Shown in pieces: positions 18,251 through 25,707 of a DNA stretch of 64,000 nucleotides. This DNA is from Algoriphagus sp. (GTDB lineage Bacteria; Bacteroidota; Bacteroidia; Cytophagales; Cyclobacteriaceae). Every line of letters begins with the position of its first letter. The stretch's first letter is position 1. The DNA is taken from contig JAQSDM010000004.1 in the NCBI GenBank assembly GCA_029945945.1, forward strand, positions 124,001 to 188,000. Direction: 5' to 3'. A program made the position numbers and the translations under genes. Below the pieces are notes generated by a model that did no database searches, was not told where the DNA came from, and saw only the letters and a list, made by a program, of their open reading frames with translations.

Positions 18251-18854
18251 GCTAAATCGCCTGCTTGGAAATATTGATATCTACCTGCTGGATCAGATTC
18301 TCAAAGGGAGATTTACGTCCGATATGAAAATCCTGGATGCAGGTTGCGGGGAAGGAAGAAATGCCGTTTATTTCATCAATTCAGGATTTCAGATTTTCGG
18401 GATCGACGAGAATGAACTTGCCATTCAATACATCCGATATCTTTCCAAATCGCTGAAACCGGATTACGATGCGCACCGCTTTCAGGTTGGGAAGCTGGAA
18501 GAAATCCCGTTTCACACCTCGGCTTTCGATGCGGTTATTTGTTCGGCGGTTTTACATTTCGCAACCGATGAAACTAATTTCTGGCAAATGATGAATGAGA
18601 TGATGCGGGTGCTGAAACCGGGAGGGATATTATGGTTTAGGATGACGACGGCTTTTGGGGGAATGAAAGAAGAAAGTAGGGAACTTGTCGGAGGGAAATA
18701 CCTGCTTCCTGATGGGTCAGAGCGGTTTTTGATTACACAGGAGCATGTGGATAAGTTATTGGAGAAAGGGCTTCGTTTCCTGGAGGTTCCAAAATCAGTT
18801 TTGGTGCATGGACAAAGGACGATGGGAGTTTTTGTATTTGAAAAAATAAGCTGA
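18237..18854 (+). CDS. Class I SAM-dependent methyltransferase
   Basis: 205 residues with the Rossmann methyltransferase order: motif I ILDAGCGEGRNAVYF (about residues 31-45), acidic end of beta-2 in FGIDENELAI, motif IV AVICSAVLHF and the post-motif MMRVLKPGGILWFRM. Substrate unknown; the family includes tellurite-resistance (TehB)-like and small-molecule methyltransferases. It overlaps the patatin gene by 14 nt and is followed after 1 nt by the TRIC-type channel gene. Confidence 0.88.
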   Translation: MQIAELNRLLGNIDIYLLDQILKGRFTSDMKILDAGCGEGRNAVYFINSGFQIFGIDENELAIQYIRYLSKSLKPDYDAHRFQVGKLEEIPFHTSAFDAVICSAVLHFATDETNFWQMMNEMMRVLKPGGILWFRMTTAFGGMKEESRELVGGKYLLPDGSERFLITQEHVDKLLEKGLRFLEVPKSVLVHGQRTMGVFVFEKIS

Positions 18855-18855
18855 A

Positions 18856-19458
18856 ATGGATCTTCAATACGCGCTGGAACTTACCGGAACATTTGTCTTT
18901 GCGATCTCGGGTGCGCTGGCAATTCGGGAAAAAGAGCATGACTTATTCGGGGCCGGGTTTACCGGATTCATTACGGCAATTGGTGGTGGTACGCTCCGAG
19001 ATATTTTGCTGAACAGCTACCCGTTGGTTTGGATAGGGAATGTGCAGGTGCTTTACGCGATACTTGCGGGAATCTTGGTCGCCTTTGTTTTCCCGAATTT
19101 CCTGAGCCGATTGAGAAAAACCTTCTTCCTATTTGATACGCTTGGGATCGGATTTTTTACAGTTTTGGGAGTTGAGAAAGCCCTTAGCTTGGGCGTAAGG
19201 CCGGAGATTGCAGCGATCATGGGGATGTTTTCCGCCGTGATGGGAGGCGTGATCCGCGACACGCTTACGAATGAAATACCCATTCTTTTCCGCAAGGAAA
19301 TCTATGCTTCCGCCTGTCTTGCCGGAGCGATTTTATATGTGGTACTAAATCATTACGGTTTGGGGCGGGATTACAATCTGCTGATTTCGATGTCAGTGGT
19401 GATCAGCATTCGATTGATCTCGATGCGGTATAAGTTGAGTTTGCCGAGACTCGGTTGA
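18856..19458 (+). CDS. TRIC/YicG (UPF0126) family membrane protein
   Basis: 200 residues with seven hydrophobic segments arranged as two three-helix repeats, each carrying the glycine/arginine motif: GGGTLRDILL in repeat 1 and GGVIRDTLTN in repeat 2. Bacterial TRIC homologues form trimeric cation channels in the inner membrane. Other UPF0126 members have been linked to glycine transport, so the ion or substrate is uncertain. Third gene of the patatin-methyltransferase-TRIC operon (1 nt after the methyltransferase stop). Confidence 0.9.
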   Translation: MDLQYALELTGTFVFAISGALAIREKEHDLFGAGFTGFITAIGGGTLRDILLNSYPLVWIGNVQVLYAILAGILVAFVFPNFLSRLRKTFFLFDTLGIGFFTVLGVEKALSLGVRPEIAAIMGMFSAVMGGVIRDTLTNEIPILFRKEIYASACLAGAILYVVLNHYGLGRDYNLLISMSVVISIRLISMRYKLSLPRLG

Positions 19459-19564
19459 AGTTAGAAGTTTGAAAGCTGAAGTCAGAAGGGGAAAAGATTT
19501 AAGATATAAGATTTTTATACCCTCGTATGGGTAAAGGGAAAAGGTGGAGGGTGGAAGGATTAAA

Positions 19565-19607
19565 GGAGAAATCTGAAATCAGAAAGGTTCCCATTTCAGA
19601 TTTCTCC
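19565..19607. terminator. Long hairpin in a purine/pyrimidine-rich spacer between convergent genes
   Basis: GGAGAAATCTGAAA and TTTCAGATTTCTCC form a perfect 14-bp stem around a 15-nt loop. The 200-bp spacer is purine-rich on its left half (GAAGTTAGAAGTTTGAAAGC, GGAAAAGGTGGAGGGTGGAA) and pyrimidine-rich on its right half (CTCCTATCTCTTGTCTCC). It sits between the convergent TRIC and tspO genes and may act as a bidirectional terminator. The composition looks like a degraded dispersed intergenic repeat. Confidence 0.5.
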
Positions 19608-19660
19608 TATCTCTTGTCTCCTATCTCTTATCACATTTCTAGCTTCTTGGCTCTTGCTTC

Positions 19661-20125
19661 TTAATTAAGCCACCAAATCGAGAAATTCAGTACGGTTGCG
19701 AAGGAAACCCAAAGCAAATAAGGAACCATGAGTCCTGAGGCGATTTTGGAAGCTTTTCGGAATTGGATGATGCAAACGAGGATCAGGGCCCACATTGGTA
19801 CGATCACGACCAATCCGAGAATCGGAGATTCCATCCCAAAAAATGCCGGAGACCAAAGTGCATTCAGAAATAGCTGGGCAAAAAACAAGGTCAATAATTG
19901 TTTCTTCTGAGGATGCTCGCCTTTCCAGATCAAATAGCAGGCGATTCCCATCAAAACATATAGGAGTGTCCACATTGGTCCAAAAATCCAGCTTGGAGGA
20001 TTGAAGGATGGTTTGTTGATCGTCTGATACCAGGATTGGACGGAAGTAATCGTGAAAAATGCTCCCAGACCTCCGGCAATTTGCGGAAAGGCCAAGCTGA
20101 TGATTAATTTGAGAGTGTTTGACAT
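19661..20125 (-). CDS. tspO: TspO/MBR family protein
   Basis: 154-residue integral membrane protein with five predicted helices. The family-defining loop KPSFNPPSWIFGPMWTLLY lies at about residues 37-55 and the C-terminal helix ends LNFSIWWLN, both diagnostic. TspO proteins bind porphyrins and cholesterol-like ligands; in Rhodobacter TspO controls photopigment genes in response to oxygen. Being next to a carotenoid cluster is suggestive but may be chance. It lies 3 nt after the DUF4286 gene on the same strand. Confidence 0.92.
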   Translation of the reverse strand: MSNTLKLIISLAFPQIAGGLGAFFTITSVQSWYQTINKPSFNPPSWIFGPMWTLLYVLMGIACYLIWKGEHPQKKQLLTLFFAQLFLNALWSPAFFGMESPILGLVVIVPMWALILVCIIQFRKASKIASGLMVPYLLWVSFATVLNFSIWWLN

Positions 20126-20128
20126 GGA

Positions 20129-20431
20129 TCAGACGGTTTCCAGCAAGGTGCGAAAAGCGATTGCTTTATCAAGGTACCTCGCCTGAGTTTTTGCCCGGAG
20201 AGCCGGAGCATGATTCTTTTCGTAGTCCATCATTTGCTCGATAGTGTCTGTGAAATACTGGGTCGCATAGTTGATGCTTCCATCATCTGAGTCATGAAGC
20301 AAACGGAGAAATTTATAATCGTGAAAAATTCCGGTTTCCATAATTTCAGGAATATGGACTTCTTTCATCCATTGGATAAAATCCTGCTCGATGTCTGCAG
20401 AAACGTTAATAGTGATGTTGTAAAGAATCAT
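20129..20431 (-). CDS. DUF4286 family protein
   Basis: 100-residue soluble protein matching the DUF4286 pattern: MILYNITINV at the start, an acidic helix with WMKEVHIPEIMETG, the ATQYF strand, and AFRTLLETV at the end. It looks like a ferredoxin-like (dimeric alpha-beta-barrel) fold related to antibiotic-biosynthesis monooxygenase-type domains. No activity is known for the family. Co-directional with tspO, 3 nt upstream of it; divergent from the carotenoid genes. Confidence 0.85.
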   Translation of the reverse strand: MILYNITINVSADIEQDFIQWMKEVHIPEIMETGIFHDYKFLRLLHDSDDGSINYATQYFTDTIEQMMDYEKNHAPALRAKTQARYLDKAIAFRTLLETV

Positions 20432-20542
20432 TTCAGGGGTTTTTAAATAGAATTTCCGTCTTTTGCTAACAATATTGAGAAACCAAAGTTAGAAATCTCA
20501 AGTCGAAAATCTGACTTTTATAACCCACAAGCACTTCGGATT

Positions 20543-21211
20543 ATGCATAAAGACGTTCCCTCTCGCACAGAAGGGCTGATTTCAGGATTGACGATTGCCA
20601 AGATAATTGTTGTAGCACTTCATCTTGTGGGGATTATTGGTCTCAGTTTGCCGGAATATCGATGGCTTTTTCTAATGCTCACTCCGTTTCAGTTGCTGAG
20701 CTCAATGATCCTGATTTTGATTTTTCATCGAGGCTGGAATGATGCTTTTCCGATTTTTGCCGCAGCTGCGTTTTGGCTGGGCTTTGGGTCGGAATTGATC
20801 GGTATTCACACAGGCTACCTTTACGGGGATTATGTTTACGGAGTATCCTTGGGTCCAAAACTCTGGGATGTGCCGATTGTGATCGGGGTAAACTGGTTTA
20901 TTTTGGTGTATTTGACCGGAGCAGTTTTTCACAAAAGTATCCCCAACGATTACTATGGAGCGTTTTTGGGAGCTGTTTCGATGACAGCTTTGGATTATGT
21001 GATGGAACCTGTGGCAGTAGCGCTGGATTTCTGGTCATGGAAGTTTGATATCATTCCTCCGGAAAATTACCTGGGATGGTTTTTGGTTTCATTCCTGATT
21101 CACTTGATTTACAGAAAGGCCAAGTTTGAAAAGGAAAATCGGTTAGCACCAATTCTATTGGTTTGTTTGATATTATTCTTCGGAATTTTGAATTTAACGC
21201 TGAAGGTCTAA
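20543..21211 (+). CDS. cruF: CruF-like carotenoid 1',2'-hydratase (DUF422)
   Basis: 222-residue membrane protein with about seven hydrophobic helices belonging to the carotenoid biosynthesis protein (DUF422/CruF) family, which adds water across the 1',2' double bond at an acyclic psi end of lycopene or gamma-carotene. Conserved features include GFGSELIGIHTGYLYGDYVY, the GVNWF motif and DYVMEPVA. Its presence beside a one-piece CrtYcd cyclase predicts a monocyclic pigment hydroxylated on the open end. First gene of the pigment cluster, 85 bp upstream of crtZ. Its promoter must lie in the 111-bp divergent gap with the DUF4286 gene. Confidence 0.82.
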   Translation: MHKDVPSRTEGLISGLTIAKIIVVALHLVGIIGLSLPEYRWLFLMLTPFQLLSSMILILIFHRGWNDAFPIFAAAAFWLGFGSELIGIHTGYLYGDYVYGVSLGPKLWDVPIVIGVNWFILVYLTGAVFHKSIPNDYYGAFLGAVSMTALDYVMEPVAVALDFWSWKFDIIPPENYLGWFLVSFLIHLIYRKAKFEKENRLAPILLVCLILFFGILNLTLKV

Positions 21212-21221
21212 GTCTTTCAGT

Positions 21222-21249
21222 GAATCAGAAAACGATTCATTTTTATTTG
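21222..21249 (+). terminator. Short hairpin between the cruF-like gene and crtZ
   Basis: TGAATC and GATTCA pair around AGAAAAC and are followed by TTTTTATTT. The stem is only 6 bp, so this may be a partial terminator or attenuator between cruF-like and crtZ. Confidence 0.3.
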
Positions 21250-21296
21250 GTGAATCAGGATTAAAACAAAAGAACATAATTGAAGTTGATACCTAA

Positions 21297-21743
21297 ATGA
21301 TCAAAGCAATAGGATTTATAGCACTTGGATTCGCCTTGATGGAAATGTTTGGTTGGGCGATTCACAAGTATTTGATGCACGGACCACTTTGGTCGATTCA
21401 TAAAACGCATCATGAGCATTCAAAGAATTTCTTTGAGCTGAATGACTTGTTCTCCCTTCTTTTCGGAAGTATTGCTGTAGTGTTGATCATTCTTGGAGTG
21501 GAGGAATTTGATTATCGGTTTTGGATGGGAACCGGCATCAGCTTGTACGGGATGCTTTATTTCTTTCTGCACGATGTGTTGATTCATCGCAGGATCAAAT
21601 GGTTTGACAGACCGAAAAATGGTTTTTTGCAAGGCATTTTCAAGGCACATCAGGCTCACCATCGAACAAATGAAAAAGAGGATGCCGTTTCATTTGGCTT
21701 ATTTGTGGTACCCAAAGAATATTTTAAACAAGAAGAAAAGTGA
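21297..21743 (+). CDS. crtZ: Beta-carotene hydroxylase
   Basis: 148-residue membrane di-iron hydroxylase that places 3-hydroxyl groups on beta-ionone rings. All family histidine boxes are present: HKYLMH, HKTHHEHS, HDVLIH and HQAHH. Four hydrophobic segments surround them. Length is normal for bacterial CrtZ (about 150-175). Its stop overlaps the GTG start of the MerR regulator by 4 nt, so the regulator is probably translated together with it. Confidence 0.92.
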   Translation: MIKAIGFIALGFALMEMFGWAIHKYLMHGPLWSIHKTHHEHSKNFFELNDLFSLLFGSIAVVLIILGVEEFDYRFWMGTGISLYGMLYFFLHDVLIHRRIKWFDRPKNGFLQGIFKAHQAHHRTNEKEDAVSFGLFVVPKEYFKQEEK

Positions 21744-22633
21744 GCAGCTATTCGATTAAGGATCTGGAGCAACTCTCAGGAATCAAAGCGCATACGCTAA
21801 GAATCTGGGAGCAACGCTATAATTTGCTGAGTCCCAAAAGAACGGATACTAATATTCGATTCTACGACGACCAGGATCTTAAGCTGATTTTAAATGTCGC
21901 TTTGCTGAATGATAATGGAGTTAAGATTAGCAAAATAGCCTCAATGGATTCTGTCGAAATTCGTGACGAGGTCATGAAGCTGACGGAGCGATCACTGACT
22001 CACGATGATCAGATTCATGCGCTCACGATTTGTATGATCGAAATGGATGAAGATCGATTTGATAAGATCCTTTCGACTAATATTATGAAGTTGGGATTTG
22101 AGCAGACGATGATGAATATTATTTATCCATTTATGTCTAAGATCGGAGTGCTTTGGCAGACCGGAGCTATCAATCCTGCGCAAGAGCATTTTATTTCTAA
22201 TCTGGTCAGGCAAAAATTGATAGTGGCCATTGATGGTCAAATTGCGAAAGGCGGAGGAAAGAAATTCCTGCTCTTTTTGCCAGAAGGAGAATTGCACGAG
22301 ACCTCGATTCTTTTTGCAAGCTACCTGATCAAGAATAAGGGTCACAAAGTCATCTATCTCGGTCAAAGCACACCTTATGATGATTTGCTTTCGGTTTACA
22401 ATCTTCACCAGCCTGAATATCTGTTGACAGTGATAACTACCTCGCCTTCGTCAGAGTATGTTCAGGAATATTTGAATTCACTTTCCAAAAGATTTCCAAA
22501 TGCACAAATTCTTGTAACAGGCTATCAGGTAATCGGGCAGGATCTGGTTTTTCCTTCAAATGTTCGCCTTCTCAATTATATCCGCGACATCAAAGAATTT
22601 CTGGAGGAGCTTGTACCGATAGAGCAAACGTAA
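21740..22633 (+). CDS. CarH/LitR-like MerR regulator with cobalamin-binding domain
   Basis: 297 residues: N-terminal MerR DNA-binding domain (1-75; SIKDLEQLSGIKAHTLRIWE and winged RFYDDQDL), a four-helix bundle containing the W-x9-EH motif that caps adenosylcobalamin in CarH (Trp139, Glu149, His150), then a B12-binding Rossmann domain with candidate lower-ligand His186 (Glu184-x-His186). The canonical Gly three residues after the His is Ser189. Family members repress carotenoid genes in the dark and release DNA when light breaks the cofactor. Starts with GTG overlapping crtZ. The likely target is the sigma-factor/crt promoter immediately downstream. CarH-type light sensing is inferred. Confidence 0.88.
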   Translation: MSSYSIKDLEQLSGIKAHTLRIWEQRYNLLSPKRTDTNIRFYDDQDLKLILNVALLNDNGVKISKIASMDSVEIRDEVMKLTERSLTHDDQIHALTICMIEMDEDRFDKILSTNIMKLGFEQTMMNIIYPFMSKIGVLWQTGAINPAQEHFISNLVRQKLIVAIDGQIAKGGGKKFLLFLPEGELHETSILFASYLIKNKGHKVIYLGQSTPYDDLLSVYNLHQPEYLLTVITTSPSSEYVQEYLNSLSKRFPNAQILVTGYQVIGQDLVFPSNVRLLNYIRDIKEFLEELVPIEQT

Positions 22634-22663
22634 TAGTTTATCTTTTTTATCAATAGATTAAAC

Positions 22664-22691
22664 AAAAGCATTTCCACTGGAAATGCTTTTT
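22664..22691 (+). terminator. Rho-independent terminator after the MerR regulator
   Basis: AAAAGCATTTCC and GGAAATGCTTTT form a 12-bp stem with a 3-nt loop followed by TTATTT. It ends the cruF-crtZ-regulator transcript and separates it from the crtI operon promoter. Confidence 0.85.
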
Positions 22692-22751
22692 TATTTGCTA
22701 TTTGGGCCATTTTTACCGGATTAGATTGATTTCTGGTTTTAATGCTTTCAG

Positions 22752-22819
22752 TTTGTTTAAAGAAAAATAAAAAATATTAAACAAAATGTTTGCTTCTTGT
22801 TTAATCATTTGTAAATTTG
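22752..22819 (+). promoter_or_regulatory. Promoter of the ECF sigma/crt operon with repeated TTGTTTAA half-sites
   Basis: A Bacteroidota-type promoter is visible: TTTG at 22789-22792, 19-nt spacer, TAAATTTG (TAnnTTTG) at 22812-22819, 21 nt before the sigma-factor ATG. Half-sites alternate around it: TTTGTTTAA at 22752-22760, its exact inverse TTAAACAAA at 22777-22785, and TTGTTTAA at 22797-22804. The last two form an inverted repeat with 12 nt between that brackets the -33 element. A fourth TTAAACAAA lies at 22658-22666. This layout fits repression by a dimeric or tetrameric MerR/CarH protein; binding is inferred. Confidence 0.65.
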
Positions 22820-22840
22820 ATTCAACAAAAACAAATAGCC

Positions 22841-23353
22841 ATGACGACTCTGGAATTTAGCTACTCATTAAACAAACTCTCAAGCACGCTGAAGCCTTTT
22901 GCCTTGAAGTTGACAAGAGACATGGACGATGCAAATGACCTTTTGCAGGATACCATGGTCAAAGCATTTACCAACAAAGACAAGTTTACTGAGGGTACCA
23001 ACCTGAAAGCATGGCTTTACACGATCATGAAAAACACTTTTATCACCAACTATCAGCGAATGGTGAGAAGAGGAACTTTTGTGGATACAACTGACAATCT
23101 TCATTTTCTAAATTCATCTGACGTTTTGATCGAAAACGGTGTTTTCGGAAACTTCACAATGGATGATATTACCGAAGCGATTGATAAGCTTGATGATGTT
23201 TACAAGACACCATTTATGATGCATTTCAGAGGTTTCAAGTATCACGAAATTGCAGATAAGCTTCAAATTCCAATTGGAACTGTAAAAAATAGGATTCATA
23301 TTGCTCGTAAACTTCTCAAGGAAGACTTGATGGTTTATAAGCATAAAAACTGA
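22841..23353 (+). CDS. ECF-type RNA polymerase sigma factor in the carotenoid operon
   Basis: 170-residue sigma-70 family factor of the extracytoplasmic-function type. Region 2 covers FALKLTRDMDDANDLLQDTMVKAF and NLKAWLYTIMKNTFI, and region 4 carries the helix-turn-helix FKYHEIADKLQIPIGTVKNRIHIARKLLKE. It likely directs polymerase to pigment or photo-oxidative-stress promoters. The ATG was chosen because the frame upstream of it runs through the promoter. No anti-sigma factor gene is adjacent. crtI begins 4 nt after its stop, so it heads the crtI-crtB-crtYcd-ispH-crtW operon. A MerR-B12 regulator paired with an ECF sigma factor parallels the LitR/LitS arrangement described in Streptomyces. 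Confidence 0.92.
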   Translation: MTTLEFSYSLNKLSSTLKPFALKLTRDMDDANDLLQDTMVKAFTNKDKFTEGTNLKAWLYTIMKNTFITNYQRMVRRGTFVDTTDNLHFLNSSDVLIENGVFGNFTMDDITEAIDKLDDVYKTPFMMHFRGFKYHEIADKLQIPIGTVKNRIHIARKLLKEDLMVYKHKN

Positions 23354-23357
23354 TCCA

Positions 23358-24839
23358 ATGAGTCAAAAAAAAGTGGTGGTGATAGGTTCCGGATTCGCAG
23401 GACTTTCAGCAGCCACCCATTTAGCATCAAATAGTTGTTTAGTTACCCTGGTTGAAAAAAATGAATCCCCCGGTGGAAGAGCTCGCAAGTTCGAACATCA
23501 GGGGTTTGTTTTTGATATGGGTCCGAGTTGGTACTGGATGCCGGACGTGTTCGATAATTATTTTGCGCATTTTGGTAAAAAGACTTCAGATTACTACAAT
23601 TTAATTCGCCTCGATCCATCCTATGCTGTGGTTTATGGGGAAAATGATATCCTGAATATTCCTGCTGACTTGGATGAGTTCAAGGCTATGTTTGAGGGGT
23701 TGGAGCCGGGAGCCGGGAAAAGACTGGAAGAATTTTTGGCTCAGGCAAAATACAAATATGAAGTAGGAATTCATGACCTTGTGACCAAGCCAAGTCGCTC
23801 TATATTCGAATTCACTTCACCAGGATTGTTGGTGGATATGATCCGAATGGACATTTTCCAATCCATGTCCAAGCATGTGAGAAAGTACTTCTCCCATGAA
23901 AAAATCATCCGCCTGATGGAATTTCCGGTACTCTTTCTTGGAGAGACCGCAGATAATATCCCCGCACTTTACAGCTTGATGAATTATGCAGATATCGCAT
24001 TGGGGACTTGGTACCCGATGGGAGGAATGCATGAGATCATCAAAGGAATGGTCAGTTTGGCGGAGGAAAAGGGTGTAAAATTTCGATTGGATGCAGAAGT
24101 TGAGGAAATCGAGATTGAAAATGGCATCGCCAAAAGAGTAAGGCTGAAATCAGGAGAAAAAATTGAAGCAGATGTGGTCGTGGCCGGAGCTGACTACCAC
24201 CATGTCGATAAGCATTTGATTAATCCAAAGTATAGCAATTACTCTGAAGAATACTGGGATAAGCGAGTGATGGCTCCATCAAGTTTGCTTTTTTACATTG
24301 GAATAAATAAGCGTCTAAACAATCTTAAACATCATAATCTGTTCTTTGACGAGCCGCTCGGACCTCATGCAGATGCGATCTACAAAAATCCAAGATGGCC
24401 CGAAAAGCCTCTCTTTTACGCATCAGTTCCGTCGATCACGGATCCCAGCGTAGCTCCGGAAGGAATGGAAAATCTATTTTTGTTGATTCCATTGGCACCG
24501 GATCTGGAAGATTCTGAAGAGACGAGAGAAAAATATTACGGGATCATTATGGATCGTTTGGAGAAAATAAGCGGACAGGAAATCAGGTCTCATGTGGTTT
24601 ACAAAAGATCTTACGCACATTCAGACTTCAAAGCGGACTACCATGCATATAAGGGGAATGCGTACGGACTGGCAAATACACTTTTGCAAACTGCGATTCT
24701 AAAGCCTTCGTTGAAAAACAAAAAGGTAAAAAATTTGTATTACACTGGTCAACTTACCGTTCCTGGACCCGGTGTTCCTCCTTCCCTGATCTCAGGGCAT
24801 GTAGTGGCCAAAGAAGTGTTGAAAGAAAACAAATCGTAA
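23358..24839 (+). CDS. crtI: Phytoene desaturase
   Basis: 493-residue FAD-dependent CrtI-type desaturase converting phytoene to lycopene by successive desaturations. The N-terminal dinucleotide motif VVIGSGFAGLSAATHLA and VEKNESPGGRARKFEHQGF bind FAD, and the C-terminal PGPGVPPSLISGHVVAKEV is the carotenoid-oxidoreductase signature. Length is typical. It is the only CrtI-like gene in the window, so a separate 3',4'-desaturase (CrtD) must be encoded elsewhere if a flexixanthin-type pigment is made. crtB follows after 23 nt. Confidence 0.93.
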   Translation: MSQKKVVVIGSGFAGLSAATHLASNSCLVTLVEKNESPGGRARKFEHQGFVFDMGPSWYWMPDVFDNYFAHFGKKTSDYYNLIRLDPSYAVVYGENDILNIPADLDEFKAMFEGLEPGAGKRLEEFLAQAKYKYEVGIHDLVTKPSRSIFEFTSPGLLVDMIRMDIFQSMSKHVRKYFSHEKIIRLMEFPVLFLGETADNIPALYSLMNYADIALGTWYPMGGMHEIIKGMVSLAEEKGVKFRLDAEVEEIEIENGIAKRVRLKSGEKIEADVVVAGADYHHVDKHLINPKYSNYSEEYWDKRVMAPSSLLFYIGINKRLNNLKHHNLFFDEPLGPHADAIYKNPRWPEKPLFYASVPSITDPSVAPEGMENLFLLIPLAPDLEDSEETREKYYGIIMDRLEKISGQEIRSHVVYKRSYAHSDFKADYHAYKGNAYGLANTLLQTAILKPSLKNKKVKNLYYTGQLTVPGPGVPPSLISGHVVAKEVLKENKS

Positions 24840-24862
24840 ATTAAAAGAGTATATTCAAGTAT

Positions 24863-25705
24863 ATGAATGCAGTTGAACTTTTTGATCAAACCACTCTGGA
24901 ATGTAGCAGGCTGATCACTCAGCGCTACAGCACCAGCTTCACGCTGGGGATCAAAACTCTCGACAAAAAGTTTCATTTGCCGATCTATGCAGTTTATGGA
25001 TTTGTCCGATATGCAGATGAAATCGTCGACACATTTCACGATCAGGACAAGCAAAGCTTATTGGATAGATTTAGGAAAGACGCTTACGAAGCTATTGAAA
25101 AAAAGATTTCTCTGAATCCGGTATTGCATGCTTTCCAACTTATAGTAAACAAATACCAGATTGATAAGGGGTTGATTGAGGCTTTTCTTCATAGCATGGA
25201 GATGGATCTTGATTTCAAAACATACAATGACAGCAGATACCATGAATACATTTATGGCTCAGCCGAAGTAGTGGGTCTGATGTGTCTGAAGGTGTTTTGT
25301 GAGGGAAATGACGAAATGTATCAACGACTCAAAGATCCTGCTTGTAAGCTAGGAGCCGCTTTTCAGAAAGTAAATTTTCTCAGAGATATCAAAAGCGATT
25401 ACGAGGAAAGAGGAAGAGTATATTTCCCGGGCGTAGATTTCAAAAGCTTTGACAAAAGCGTTAAAAAAATCATCGAAGATGATATCCAGAAGGATTTTAA
25501 TGATTCTTTGATTGGAATTGAGAAACTTCCTGATGGAGCAAAACTTGGAGTAAAAGTCGCATATCTCTATTACCAAAAGTTGTTTGATAAAATCAAAGGG
25601 CTCTCTCCGGAGGTAATTACGCAGGAGAGAATTAGAATCCCAAATTCAAAAAAACTTACCCTCTTGGTGGGAACGTATTTTGGAAATAAATTAGGAATCA
25701 GCTGA
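24863..25705 (+). CDS. crtB: Phytoene synthase
   Basis: 280-residue all-alpha prenyl synthase condensing two geranylgeranyl diphosphates to phytoene. The two Mg-binding aspartate motifs are present: YADEIVD (Asp52 and Asp56) and FLRDIKSDYEERGRVYFP. RYSTSFTLGI near the N-terminus and GSAEVVGLM are further family signatures. Squalene synthase is excluded by the crt context and short length. Its stop is 2 nt before crtYcd. Confidence 0.93.
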   Translation: MNAVELFDQTTLECSRLITQRYSTSFTLGIKTLDKKFHLPIYAVYGFVRYADEIVDTFHDQDKQSLLDRFRKDAYEAIEKKISLNPVLHAFQLIVNKYQIDKGLIEAFLHSMEMDLDFKTYNDSRYHEYIYGSAEVVGLMCLKVFCEGNDEMYQRLKDPACKLGAAFQKVNFLRDIKSDYEERGRVYFPGVDFKSFDKSVKKIIEDDIQKDFNDSLIGIEKLPDGAKLGVKVAYLYYQKLFDKIKGLSPEVITQERIRIPNSKKLTLLVGTYFGNKLGIS

Positions 25706-25707
25706 CC

